NCBI RefSeq assembly: GCF_000878135.1
Contig: NZ_JXQZ01000002.1
Span: 55,361-119,360 of the forward strand
Length of the DNA: 64,000 bases
Reading direction: 5' to 3'
Source of the DNA: Frigoribacterium sp. MEB024
GTDB taxonomy: Bacteria; Actinomycetota; Actinomycetes; Actinomycetales; Microbacteriaceae
Numbering within the stretch: position 1 is the first letter of the stretch; each line of letters opens with the position of its first letter. The notes under the pieces were generated by a model. The model had not been told where the DNA came from and ran no database searches. It saw only the letters and a list, made by a program, of their open reading frames with translations. This document shows positions 26,037 to 34,135 of the stretch, in pieces. The position numbers and the translations under genes are program-made.

Positions 26037-27874
26037 CAGATCTTACGTCCGCGTCCGCCCGCGTCGGGGCCGGGTTTCTCGACGTCGTGACGGGCCGGGT
26101 CGTCGGCCACCTCGCGGGCCACGTCGGCCGGGACGCCCAGACCGCCGAGGTGCGCCTTGGCGATGTCGCCGACGGCACGTCCGAGCGTGGGGTCCTCGCC
26201 GCGGGCGAGCCCGGCGTACTCGAGCCGGACGCCCCCGTCGGTCTCGGTCGCCTTGACCCAGACCCGGCGGCGCGGCACGAACAGCGCGGTCAGCAGACCG
26301 GCGAACGAGAGCCCGGCGAAGAGCAGCACCCAGACCTGTGACGGGTCGTGGTGGATGTCGAACGAGGCGAACCGTTTGACGCCGTCGAAGGTGATCGTGC
26401 CCAGACCGTCGGGGATCGTCGCCGTCTCGCCCGGGGTCAGCTGGACGGCCTTCTCCTGCGCGTCGTCGTCGGTGCCCGCCAACGGGGTCAGACCGTCGGT
26501 GTCGAGCGTGTAGACCGACGTCGGCACGCCCGCGTCGAGTCCGAGGTCGCCCGAGTAGACGTTCAGGCTGAGCACGGGGTTCGTCGTGTCCGGGTCGGTG
26601 GACGTCAGGGCCCCCGTGCCGTTGTCCGCCGCCGTGGGGTAGAAGAACCCGATCATGCCGAGCTGCTCGGGCAGGGCGTCGGGCACCTTGATGACGCCGA
26701 GCGAGGTCAGGTTCGTGTCCTGCGGCAGGAACGGCACCGTGTCGCGGAACGCGACGTTGCCCTCGCCGTCGCGCACCGTCACGTCGACCGCGTAACCGTT
26801 GCCCAGCAGGTAGACGTTCGAACCGCCGATCGACAGGGGCGAGTTGACCTTGATCTGCGTCTTCTCGGCGTCGCCGCCCCGCGCCTGGGCGGTGACGTCG
26901 GCCGTGAAGTCGGTGGCCATGCCGGCACCGCCGGCCGTGTCGGGCGCGTACTCGGTCGAGAACTCGTCGAGTGCGATCGAGAACGGCGAGAGCTGCGTCT
27001 CGTCGAACCAGCGTCCCGGGTTGAAGGAGTCGTACGAGCCGAGCACGTTCGAGAAGGTCTGCCCCTCGACGACCACACGCTGGCCCGAGTAGCCGAACCC
27101 GCCGCCGACCCCGACGGTGAGCAGCACTCCGACGAGTGCCGAGTGGAAGACCAGGTTGCCGGTCTCGCGCAGGTAGCCGCGCTCGGCACTGACGGAGTCG
27201 CCGAAGACCTGTGTGCGGTAGCCGGAGCGCTTCAGCTGGGCACGGGCCGCGTCGACGGCACGGGCGGCCGTGATCGCGTCGTCACCCGCGCCTCCTGCGG
27301 TCTCGAGGGTGATCGACCGGTAGCCGGCCAGGCGCGACAGCCGCGCGGGGGTCTTCGGCGGGCGGGCCCGCAGCGCCTCGAAGTGATGCCGCGTGCGCGG
27401 GATGATGCAGCCGATCAACGAGATGAAGAGCAGCAGGTAGACGGCGGAGAACCAGGGCGACGAATAGGTGTCGAAGACACCGAGCTTGTCGAGCACGGGG
27501 AACAGGTCGGGGTGGTCGGTGCGGTACTGGACGACGCCGTTGGGGTCGGAGGTGCGCTGAGGCACGAGCGAGCCGGGGATCGCCGCGACGGCGAGCAGCA
27601 TCAGCAGGAAGAGCGCCGTCTTCATGCTGGTCAGCTGCCGCCAGAAGAAACGCAGGTAGCCCAGGGGCCCGAGCTTGGGCTGCGTGATGCCCGCACCGTC
27701 GGAAGGCCCCGGGCGGACCGAGTCGATGTGGTCGCTCGGACGCAACGGGTCGCCGCCGACGTCGGTCGCGTCGGCGTCGGTCAGCCCGGTGTCGGTCACC
27801 CCTGTGTCGGCGCCGGCGGCGGCCGAGGAGGCGCGGGTCGCGTCGCCCCCGTCGCGGTCAGACGATCGTGCCAT
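26036..27874 (-). CDS. resB: Cytochrome c biogenesis protein ResB
   Basis: 612 residues. An Asp/Thr-rich ~70-residue N-terminal tail precedes three membrane helices (LTSMKTALFLLMLLAVAAIPG, SPWFSAVYLLLFISLIGC, GNLVFHSALVGVLLTVGVG), a large extracytoplasmic domain, and a last helix WVLLFAGLSFAGLLTALFVP. This is the ResB/Ccs1 layout. The first 17 bp overlap ccdA. A motif copy lies in the N-terminal tail (27826-27835, encoding TRASS) and another at 27287-27296. Confidence 0.92.
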   Translation of the reverse strand: MARSSDRDGGDATRASSAAAGADTGVTDTGLTDADATDVGGDPLRPSDHIDSVRPGPSDGAGITQPKLGPLGYLRFFWRQLTSMKTALFLLMLLAVAAIPGSLVPQRTSDPNGVVQYRTDHPDLFPVLDKLGVFDTYSSPWFSAVYLLLFISLIGCIIPRTRHHFEALRARPPKTPARLSRLAGYRSITLETAGGAGDDAITAARAVDAARAQLKRSGYRTQVFGDSVSAERGYLRETGNLVFHSALVGVLLTVGVGGGFGYSGQRVVVEGQTFSNVLGSYDSFNPGRWFDETQLSPFSIALDEFSTEYAPDTAGGAGMATDFTADVTAQARGGDAEKTQIKVNSPLSIGGSNVYLLGNGYAVDVTVRDGEGNVAFRDTVPFLPQDTNLTSLGVIKVPDALPEQLGMIGFFYPTAADNGTGALTSTDPDTTNPVLSLNVYSGDLGLDAGVPTSVYTLDTDGLTPLAGTDDDAQEKAVQLTPGETATIPDGLGTITFDGVKRFASFDIHHDPSQVWVLLFAGLSFAGLLTALFVPRRRVWVKATETDGGVRLEYAGLARGEDPTLGRAVGDIAKAHLGGLGVPADVAREVADDPARHDVEKPGPDAGGRGRKI

Positions 27875-28622
27875 AGGTCGCGATCACCGCCCCGACGTGC
27901 GACATGAGGCTGGACCAGAGGCCCGTGACCATGAGCAGACCGATGAGCACGAGCAGTGACCCTCCGACGATGTTGACGACGCGGATGTGCCGCTTGACGA
28001 ACGAGATGGACCGTGAGGCCCAGCCGAAGCCGAGCGCGACGAGCAGGAAAGGCACCCCGAGGCCGATGCAGTAGAAGGCCCCGAGCAGGACACCTTGCCA
28101 GGCCGAGCCCGAGCCCAGGGCGAGCACCTGCACGGCGGCCAGGGTCGGGCCGATGCACGGCGTCCACCCGATGCCGAAGACGATGCCGAGCAGCGGTGCC
28201 CCGGCGAGGCCCGTCTTCGGGAGGAACCCGGGCTTCAGGGTGCGCTGCAGGAACGTGAACTGTCCGATGAAGACGAGGCCGAGCAGGATCACCACGACGC
28301 CCATGACCCGCGTGACGACCTCGCGCCACTGGATCAGCCAGAACCCGGCCGAGGCGAAGGCGAGCGAGGTGCCGACGAAGACGACCGAGAAGCCGAGGAT
28401 GAACAGGACGACACCGAACACGAGCCGGCGGCGGTCGCGCCGCTTGGCCCCTGCCTCGGTCGCGCCGGTGGTCAGGCCGCCGACGTAACCGAGGTACCCC
28501 GGCACGAGCGGCAGCACGCAGGGCGACAGGAACGAGATGAGCCCCGCCAGCAGGGCGACCGGCAGGCCGACGGCGAGCTGACCGCCCACGACCGCGTCGA
28601 AGAAGGGATTGCCCTGGTACAC
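27858..28622 (-). CDS. ccdA: CcdA/DsbD-type thiol-disulfide transporter
   Basis: 254 residues with six predicted helices. LISFLSPCVLPLVPGYLGYVGG and FGIGWTPCIGPTLAAV carry the two membrane cysteines that pass electrons from cytoplasmic thioredoxin to the outside. It keeps TlpA/ResA and the apocytochrome cysteines reduced. The start is GTG directly after the TAG of tlpA (TAGGTG), so translation is coupled. Confidence 0.93.
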   Translation of the reverse strand: MYQGNPFFDAVVGGQLAVGLPVALLAGLISFLSPCVLPLVPGYLGYVGGLTTGATEAGAKRRDRRRLVFGVVLFILGFSVVFVGTSLAFASAGFWLIQWREVVTRVMGVVVILLGLVFIGQFTFLQRTLKPGFLPKTGLAGAPLLGIVFGIGWTPCIGPTLAAVQVLALGSGSAWQGVLLGAFYCIGLGVPFLLVALGFGWASRSISFVKRHIRVVNIVGGSLLVLIGLLMVTGLWSSLMSHVGAVIATYGTIV

Positions 28623-29242
<620 letters not shown>

Positions 29243-29246
<4 letters not shown>

Positions 29247-29890
29247 ACTGCTCCCAGGTCGACGGCGGACTGGTTCAAGTGTGCAGCGGGTTCCTGGTAG
29301 CCGACCTCGACGAAGCCCCCCTCGCGACGCTCGAGCGTGGTGATGCTCGAGAGCGTGCAGCGGCGGCGGCGCGGATCGTGGAACAGGCGGGCACCGGTGA
29401 CGCTGCGGTGGACCATCCAGATGGGCAGCTGGTGGCTGACGAGCACGACGTCTCCGTCGTCGACGCTCGACCAGGCCTCGTCGATCGCCGAGAGCATGCG
29501 GGCGGCGATGCTCACGTAGGCCTCGCCCCAGCTGGGCTTCAGGGGGTTGACGATCCACGGCCACTCGGCCGGCACCTTGAGCTGCTTGGCGATGCTGAAG
29601 TCGCTCCGCCGACCCTGGTACTTGTTGGTCGGTTCGATCAATCGCTCGTCGACCTGCGTCTCGAGCCCGAAGGCCGACGACCACGGCGCCGCACTCTCGC
29701 GGGTGCGCTGCAACGGTGAGGCGAAGACGGCACGGACCGGAACCCCCTGCTCGTGGAAGGCCTCGGCCGAGGCAGCCGCCATCCGGTGGCCGAGATCGCT
29801 CAGGCCGAACCCGTCGAGGCGGCCGTAGAGCACGTGCTCGGGATTGTGCACCTCACCGTGCCGGACGAGATGGATCTGCTGCGCGGGCAT
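29243..29890 (-). CDS. Histidine phosphatase (phosphoglycerate mutase-like) family protein
   Basis: 215 residues with the catalytic RHG signature IHLVRHGEVHNPEH at the N-terminus and SHQLPIWMVHRSV holding the second His. The family dephosphorylates small phosphoesters; the substrate is unknown. TAGACT 7 nt upstream of ATG 29890 (29898-29903) indicates a leaderless promoter, and the 4-bp overlap with tlpA makes this the first gene of the cytochrome c maturation operon, an arrangement common in actinobacteria. Confidence 0.85.
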
Positions 29891-29996
29891 GCGGACGAGT
29901 CTAGGTCGGGACCGCCTGCACACCTCCCACACGGGAAGCCCCAAGCTCGCCGCGGCACGGACGAGCGGTGCGGCGGGCCGCGGGAGGCGGTGACTG

Positions 29997-30002
29997 TAAA
30001 CT
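29997..30002 (+). promoter_or_regulatory. Leaderless-type -10 element of the AspRS gene
   Basis: TAAACT followed by 8 nt and GTG 30011, without a ribosome-binding site between. Confidence 0.5.
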
Positions 30003-30010
30003 CGGGCCTC

Positions 30011-31345
30011 GTGATCGAACGCACCCTCATCAAAGACCTGTCCGCGCTGCCCGACGGACCCGTGACCGTGACCGGCTGGGTCGAGACGGTGCGTGATCAG
30101 AAGAAGGTGCAGTTCGTCGTCCTGCGCGACGAGACCGGTGCCCTCCAGCTGGTCCGCCCCCGTACGGCCGCCGACGTGCTCGAAGCCGCGGGCGAGACCG
30201 ACGACGTCGCGGACGCCATCTCGTCGCTGTCGCAGGGCAGCTTCGTCACCGTCACGGGCGAACTCAAGCACGACGAGCGCGTCAAGCTCGGCGGCATCGA
30301 GGTCAAGGTCGAGACGCTCGTCGTCGACTCGCTGGCCGACCCAGAGACCCCGATCGCCGCCGACAGCAGCATCGACAAGCGACTCGACTACCGCTTCCTC
30401 GACCTGCGCGTGCCGCGCAACGCCCTCGTCTTCCGCGTGCAGACGACGTTCGAGCACGCTCTGCGCACCTGGTGGATCGAGCGCGACTTCGTCGAGATCC
30501 ACACGCCGAAGCTCATGGCCACGGCGAGCGAGTCGAACGCCGAGCTGTTCAAGGTCGACTACTTCGAGGGCGCCGCCTACCTGGCGCAGAGCCCCCAGTT
30601 CTTCAAGCAGATGGCGCAGACGTCCGGCTTCGGCAAGATCTTCGAGATCGCGCCGGTGTTCCGCGCCGACCCGTCGTTCACCTCGCGTCACGCGACCGAG
30701 TTCACCAGCGTCGACTCCGAGATCAGCTACGTGGACAGCCACGAAGACGTCATGCGCATGCACGAAGAACTGCTCGTGGCCGCGTTCTCGGCCGTGAAGG
30801 AGAAGCACGGCGACGAGATCAAGGCGCTCTTCGACGTCGAGGTCACCGTCCCCGTGACGCCGTTCCCCCGCATCCCCCTCGCCGAGGCGAAGCGCATCGT
30901 CGCCGAGCGCGGCTACGAGGTGCCCCGTGCCGACGCCGACATGGACCCCGAGGGCGAGCGCCGCATCTCGGAGTACGTGCGAGAGCAGTTCGGCCACGAG
31001 TTCGTCTTCCTGACCGACTACGACATCTCGATCCGCCCGTTCTATCACATGCGTCATGAGGACGACCCGCAGCTGACCAAGAGCTACGACCTGATCTTCA
31101 ACGGCACCGAGATCTCGACCGGCGCCCAGCGCGAGCACCGCATCGAGGTGCTCGAGCAGCAGATCCGCGAGAAGGGCCTCAAGCCCGAAGAACTCGGCGG
31201 CTACCTCGACTTCTTCCGCTACGGCGCCCCGTCGCACGGTGGCTTCGGCATGGGCCTCGCCCGCGTGCTGATGCTCATGCTGCACCAGGCCAACCTGCGC
31301 GAGGTGACCTTCCTCTTCCGCGGCCCCACGCGCCTCCAGCCGTAG
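30011..31345 (+). CDS. aspS: Aspartate--tRNA ligase, archaeal/eukaryotic type
   Basis: 444 residues, far shorter than the ~590-residue bacterial AspRS because the bacterial GAD insertion is absent. N-terminal OB-fold anticodon domain (VTVTGWVETVRDQKKVQFVV), then class II motifs: motif 2 FEIAPVFRADPSFTSRHATE and motif 3 GGFGMGLARVLMLML. Enzymes of this type are often non-discriminating and also make Asp-tRNA(Asn), which GatCAB converts to Asn-tRNA; whether this one does cannot be settled here. A strong terminator follows the stop. Confidence 0.9.
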   Translation: MIERTLIKDLSALPDGPVTVTGWVETVRDQKKVQFVVLRDETGALQLVRPRTAADVLEAAGETDDVADAISSLSQGSFVTVTGELKHDERVKLGGIEVKVETLVVDSLADPETPIAADSSIDKRLDYRFLDLRVPRNALVFRVQTTFEHALRTWWIERDFVEIHTPKLMATASESNAELFKVDYFEGAAYLAQSPQFFKQMAQTSGFGKIFEIAPVFRADPSFTSRHATEFTSVDSEISYVDSHEDVMRMHEELLVAAFSAVKEKHGDEIKALFDVEVTVPVTPFPRIPLAEAKRIVAERGYEVPRADADMDPEGERRISEYVREQFGHEFVFLTDYDISIRPFYHMRHEDDPQLTKSYDLIFNGTEISTGAQREHRIEVLEQQIREKGLKPEELGGYLDFFRYGAPSHGGFGMGLARVLMLMLHQANLREVTFLFRGPTRLQP

Positions 31346-31367
31346 CTCCTCGCCACGGATCGGTTGA

Positions 31368-31403
31368 TTGGCGGTCCGGTCTCGAATGAGACCGGACCGC
31401 CAA
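31368..31403. terminator. Strong bidirectional terminator
   Basis: Perfect 16-bp stem TTGGCGGTCCGGTCTC / GAGACCGGACCGCCAA with GAAT loop, followed by CTTTT on the plus strand. It separates aspS from the convergent two-gene insert. Confidence 0.92.
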
Positions 31404-31410
31404 CTTTTCG

Positions 31411-31839
31411 TCAGCCCTGACTTGTACGGCGAACAGGACCGACGGCGACGGCCCTCGAACAAGAGACGAAGGTCAGGACACCCAGCACCACCAGAGCCGC
31501 GACGGCCGGCACGGGCGACGACATCGATTCAGTCAATGAGACGGCTGTGATCGTCACGAGAAGGCCCAGACCGTAGACAACCGCCGCCGGGACTTCCTTT
31601 GCTCGCGTCCGCCACCACCCGCTGCCACTGGCGACTACTCGCGGCAAGCCGCCGATGAGCACCAAGAACACCAGCAGCACCACCGTTTGATCGAACCGCC
31701 CCAGCACGCCCGTGAAGTGCAACTCAAGCCCGCCGGCCATCATGACGATGGCGATCAACAGCCCTCCACGAGTCGAAGGGGCATAGCTGACCGTCATTGA
31801 CCGACGAGGAACGACACGGTCACTTCCTCGCTGTTTCAT
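31411..31839 (-). CDS. Small four-helix membrane protein coupled to the secreted protein gene
   Basis: 142 residues from ATG 31839, which overlaps the upstream stop by 4 bp (ATGA); a later ATG at 31797 would lose this coupling. Four hydrophobic segments are visible: LLIAIVMMAGGLELHFTG, TVVLLVFLVLIGGLP, VPAAVVYGLGLLVTITAVSL and PAVAALVVLGVLTFVSCS. I recognise no family. Tight coupling to a secreted Cys-containing protein suggests a partner, immunity or export role, but that is inference only. Base composition is lower in GC than the flanking genes. Confidence 0.65.
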   Translation of the reverse strand: MKQRGSDRVVPRRSMTVSYAPSTRGGLLIAIVMMAGGLELHFTGVLGRFDQTVVLLVFLVLIGGLPRVVASGSGWWRTRAKEVPAAVVYGLGLLVTITAVSLTESMSSPVPAVAALVVLGVLTFVSCSRAVAVGPVRRTSQG

Positions 31840-32603
31840 TGACGGCAATTCTCGATGACGGGCCACGTGACCAGGCTTGGCAACGACGTGCGCCTGATAC
31901 CCACGCACCGCCCCTGGGCCACCGCCGAATTGGCAGTCTGCACCATCGCCGCCGTCGCGATTCCGCAGGCCCATCCGACAGGCCCACACGCTGCGGCGAT
32001 GAGTGCTGCCACAAGACCTGAATTGGTAAGCTGGCGCGTCTCGTTCCGGCTGTACATGACGGTACAGAATTGAAAGTTGCACTCGAGTCGCGCCATGATC
32101 GTCACGGGGAACGTCGCGGGAACATCGTCCAAGCGCTGCCGAACAGTGTTGCCGGCTATCTCGTAGGACGAGCGAAGATCTCGTCCGTCCGCGTCGACGG
32201 CCACGGGTGGCGCGAGCGAGTTGATGGCAGATCCGTTGTCGTCCAAGATCCGCACGCCTCCCCGTTCGTCGAGTTCGAGACGAGCCGGACGCCCGTCGAT
32301 CAGGACCGAGAAACCAAAGTCGACTAGCTCCTGCTCAGTGAGTACGCGAATGTACTGCCCGTCCGCGCCTGCCTCCGCATTGCCCAGACCTTGACGCGTT
32401 CGGGGCGAGGACGACGGCCCTCGCGGGGTTTCGCCCGACACGAAAGAAACCGTGTGCCCCTGGCTCTGAACGGCCATGACGGCCTCTGCGTCGTCGGGCT
32501 GGTCAGCAGCGAATGCCCCACTCCCTGTTCCAGCAATCGACATCGTCACGAGCATGAGCACTACAGCAATCGATGGTGCGGTCGTCCTGTTCTTCCCGAT
32601 CAT
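31836..32603 (-). CDS. Secreted protein of an uncharacterised actinobacterial family, Cys-containing hydrophobic C-terminus
   Basis: 255 residues from ATG 32603 with GGAGGAGG just upstream. Signal peptide IAVVLMLVTMSIAGTGSGAFA with Ala-x-Ala cleavage. The middle (PPVAVDADGRDLRSSYEIAG then VRQRLDDVPATFPVT) resembles secreted actinobacterial proteins that carry a 'DA.G..V.t.Y.v.G..l.q.V.h....yPV' segment. The end has YSRNETRQL, then LVAALIAAACGPVGWACGIA, GRCVGIRR and a terminal ENC, so six cysteines lie in the last ~85 residues and could form disulfides. Function unknown. An AT-rich promoter lies upstream. Confidence 0.7.
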   Translation of the reverse strand: MIGKNRTTAPSIAVVLMLVTMSIAGTGSGAFAADQPDDAEAVMAVQSQGHTVSFVSGETPRGPSSSPRTRQGLGNAEAGADGQYIRVLTEQELVDFGFSVLIDGRPARLELDERGGVRILDDNGSAINSLAPPVAVDADGRDLRSSYEIAGNTVRQRLDDVPATFPVTIMARLECNFQFCTVMYSRNETRQLTNSGLVAALIAAACGPVGWACGIATAAMVQTANSAVAQGRCVGIRRTSLPSLVTWPVIENCRQ

Positions 32604-32654
32604 GTCCTCCTCCAATCTGTGCAACTCTGCACTCAGGAAGAGCGTGCCATCTGA

Positions 32655-32690
32655 AACGATTAATTGGAAGAATAAATATTGGAGCAATTG
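32655..32690 (-). promoter_or_regulatory. AT-rich sigma70-like promoter of the secreted protein operon
   Basis: On the minus strand TTGCTC (32687-32682) is followed after 17 nt by ATTAAT (32664-32659), in the most AT-rich 50 bases of the window. It overlaps the end of the glutaredoxin-like gene. Confidence 0.5.
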
Positions 32691-32691
32691 G

Positions 32692-32958
32692 TCATGCGAA
32701 AGCCGCGCGGAGCGCCGTCCGCAGGCGCTCGGGCTCGACCCGCCAGATGGTGTGGACGCGACCGTCGATCAGCACCACGGGGATCTCTTCCGCGTACTCG
32801 GCGGTGAGCTCGGCGTCGTCGAGGATGTTCTTCTCGTCGACGGGAAGGACGGCATCGGCGAACTCGGCCTCGGCCAGCACGTCGTGGAGCGCGGACCGGG
32901 CGTCGTCGCACAGGTGACAGCCCGGTTTGGTCAGGAGGGTGATCTGCGGTTCGGCCAT
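32692..32958 (-). CDS. Glutaredoxin-like protein (DUF836 type)
   Basis: 88 residues: ITLLTKPGCHLCDDARSALH has a CxxC redox pair at the start of a thioredoxin fold, with IPVVLIDGR (cis-Pro) and a C-terminal helix. Predicted cytoplasmic dithiol oxidoreductase; partner unknown. TACCCT lies 6 nt upstream of the ATG (32965-32970), again a leaderless arrangement. Confidence 0.85.
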   Translation of the reverse strand: MAEPQITLLTKPGCHLCDDARSALHDVLAEAEFADAVLPVDEKNILDDAELTAEYAEEIPVVLIDGRVHTIWRVEPERLRTALRAAFA

Positions 32959-32997
32959 GCCCCAAGGGTAGCGAGGGCCGAATGGCGCCCGGGCACG

Positions 32998-33038
32998 ACG
33001 AAGGCCCCCGGCGACCGGTGGTCGGCGGGGGCCTTCGT
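32998..33038 (-). terminator. Terminator of the bS22 gene
   Basis: ACGAAGGCCCCC (32998-33009) pairs with GGGGGCCTTCGT (33027-33038), a 12-bp stem 10 nt past the bS22 stop. Confidence 0.8.
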
Positions 33039-33047
33039 GTCGAGCGA

Positions 33048-33146
33048 CTACTTCTTGTTGCGACGCTGGTGACGAGTCTTGCGAAGCAGCTTGCGGTGCT
33101 TCTTCTTCGCCATGCGCTTGCGACGCTTCTTGATGACAGAACCCAT
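33048..33146 (-). CDS. Small ribosomal subunit protein bS22 (AURKAIP1/COX24-domain)
   Basis: A 32-residue, extremely basic protein: MGSVIKKRRKRMAKKKHRKL then LRKTRHQRRNKK. It matches the short actinobacterial bS22 seen in mycobacterial 30S subunits near the decoding region. It is too short for default ORF finding but is a real, conserved gene; in Mycobacterium it is encoded next to a small HTH protein and near proC, and the same neighbours are here. GAGG lies about 4 nt upstream of the ATG. Confidence 0.92.
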   Translation of the reverse strand: MGSVIKKRRKRMAKKKHRKLLRKTRHQRRNKK

Positions 33147-33253
33147 AGAGGACCTCACTGATTTCTGGATTGGACCGACCGGGTCCGAAACAGAACCGCG
33201 GAAAAATGCCTCGGGTCAGTCTACTAGGACGGCCCGAGAAAGTCGAAGTGGGC

Positions 33254-33448
33254 CTACCCGACGTCGGCGATGCCGATTCGCAACACGGCCGCGACGGCCG
33301 ATTCCGGCACGCGGAAGGACCGCCCGAAGCGGATCGCCGGCAGCTCGCCCGAGTGGACCATGCGGTAGACCGTCATCTTCGACACGCGCATCATGTCGGC
33401 CACCTCGGCGACCGTGAGGAACCGCACATCCGACAGATCCTGCGACAT
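33254..33448 (-). CDS. Helix-turn-helix protein, MerR/excisionase-like (BldC-related)
   Basis: 64 residues: FLTVAEVADMMRVSKMTVYR (HTH) followed by MVHSGELPAIRFGRSFRVPE (wing), the single-domain winged-helix fold shared by excisionases and BldC. Despite the excisionase look there is no integrase nearby and the gene sits in the conserved actinobacterial proC/HTH/bS22 neighbourhood, so I read it as a chromosomal DNA-binding regulator. ATG 33448 is where conservation begins. Confidence 0.85.
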   Translation of the reverse strand: MSQDLSDVRFLTVAEVADMMRVSKMTVYRMVHSGELPAIRFGRSFRVPESAVAAVLRIGIADVG

Positions 33449-33562
33449 GACCCTGCCTCGACTCGGGCCCCGGGGCGGGGCTGTGGAGCAGACGGGTGTT
33501 TCCCGTGTGCCTGGGGGCAACTCTAGGGGCGCGTGTGACTCGGTGTAAAGGTGCCCGGGTCG

Positions 33563-34099
33563 CTACTGTCCGGTGCGTCCCCACCGCTTGCGGACGGGGT
33601 CGATGACGCGCTCGTCCAGGGCACCGAGCGCGCTCTGCGCGTCGTGCAGGGCCGAGGAGGCGCGGTGTTGGGCTCCGGCCGCGTAGCGACCCAGCGTGCT
33701 CCCGACGTCCTCGGCATCGGGCAGGTTCTCGGCCGCCCGCCGGAGCGGGGCGGGGACGGTGGCTCCGGCCCAGGCCGCGAAGGGCGTGCTGGCCAGCGCC
33801 TCGGAGGTCAACGAGTCCGCGCTGACGAACGGGATCAACCAGTCCTCGACGACCTCGAGCGGCCCCGGCTCGAGCGAGTAGTAGCGGTGCTGCCCTTCTT
33901 CACGGACCCGCACGAGACCCGCCTCGCGCAGCACCCGCAGATGCTTCGAGACCGTCGGCTGGCTGACGCCGAGCGACGTGACCATCTCGCCCACGCTGAT
34001 GTCGGCATTGGCGGAGTCGGTCGACACCGAGGCGTCGAGCAGCACCTTGAGGAGGTCTCGGCGGGTGGCGTCGGCGATCACGGCGAAGATGTCCGGCAT
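33563..34099 (-). CDS. ArsR-family transcriptional regulator
   Basis: 178 residues. MPDIFAVIADATRRDLLKVL and then LGVSQPTVSKHLRVLREAGL form an ArsR winged helix, with GQHRYYSLEP as the wing. No CxC metal site is visible, so the signal is not an obvious metal. The C-terminal ~70 residues are Ala-rich; a copy of the interspersed motif (33655-33664) encodes QHRASSAL there. TACGCT lies 6 nt upstream of the ATG (34106-34111). Divergent from trkH, which it may or may not control. Confidence 0.85.
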   Translation of the reverse strand: MPDIFAVIADATRRDLLKVLLDASVSTDSANADISVGEMVTSLGVSQPTVSKHLRVLREAGLVRVREEGQHRYYSLEPGPLEVVEDWLIPFVSADSLTSEALASTPFAAWAGATVPAPLRRAAENLPDAEDVGSTLGRYAAGAQHRASSALHDAQSALGALDERVIDPVRKRWGRTGQ

Positions 34100-34135
34100 G
34101 CGACCAGCGTAGTGACCCGGGATAGCATGACCGTC

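Noticed and set aside
31836..32687. Start of the secreted protein at ATG 32687
   Set aside because: It would place a 28-residue stretch before the signal peptide and overlap the promoter; GGAGGAGG precedes ATG 32603.
33254..33448. Prophage excisionase
   Set aside because: No integrase, attachment site or phage gene nearby, and the gene lies in a conserved chromosomal neighbourhood with bS22.
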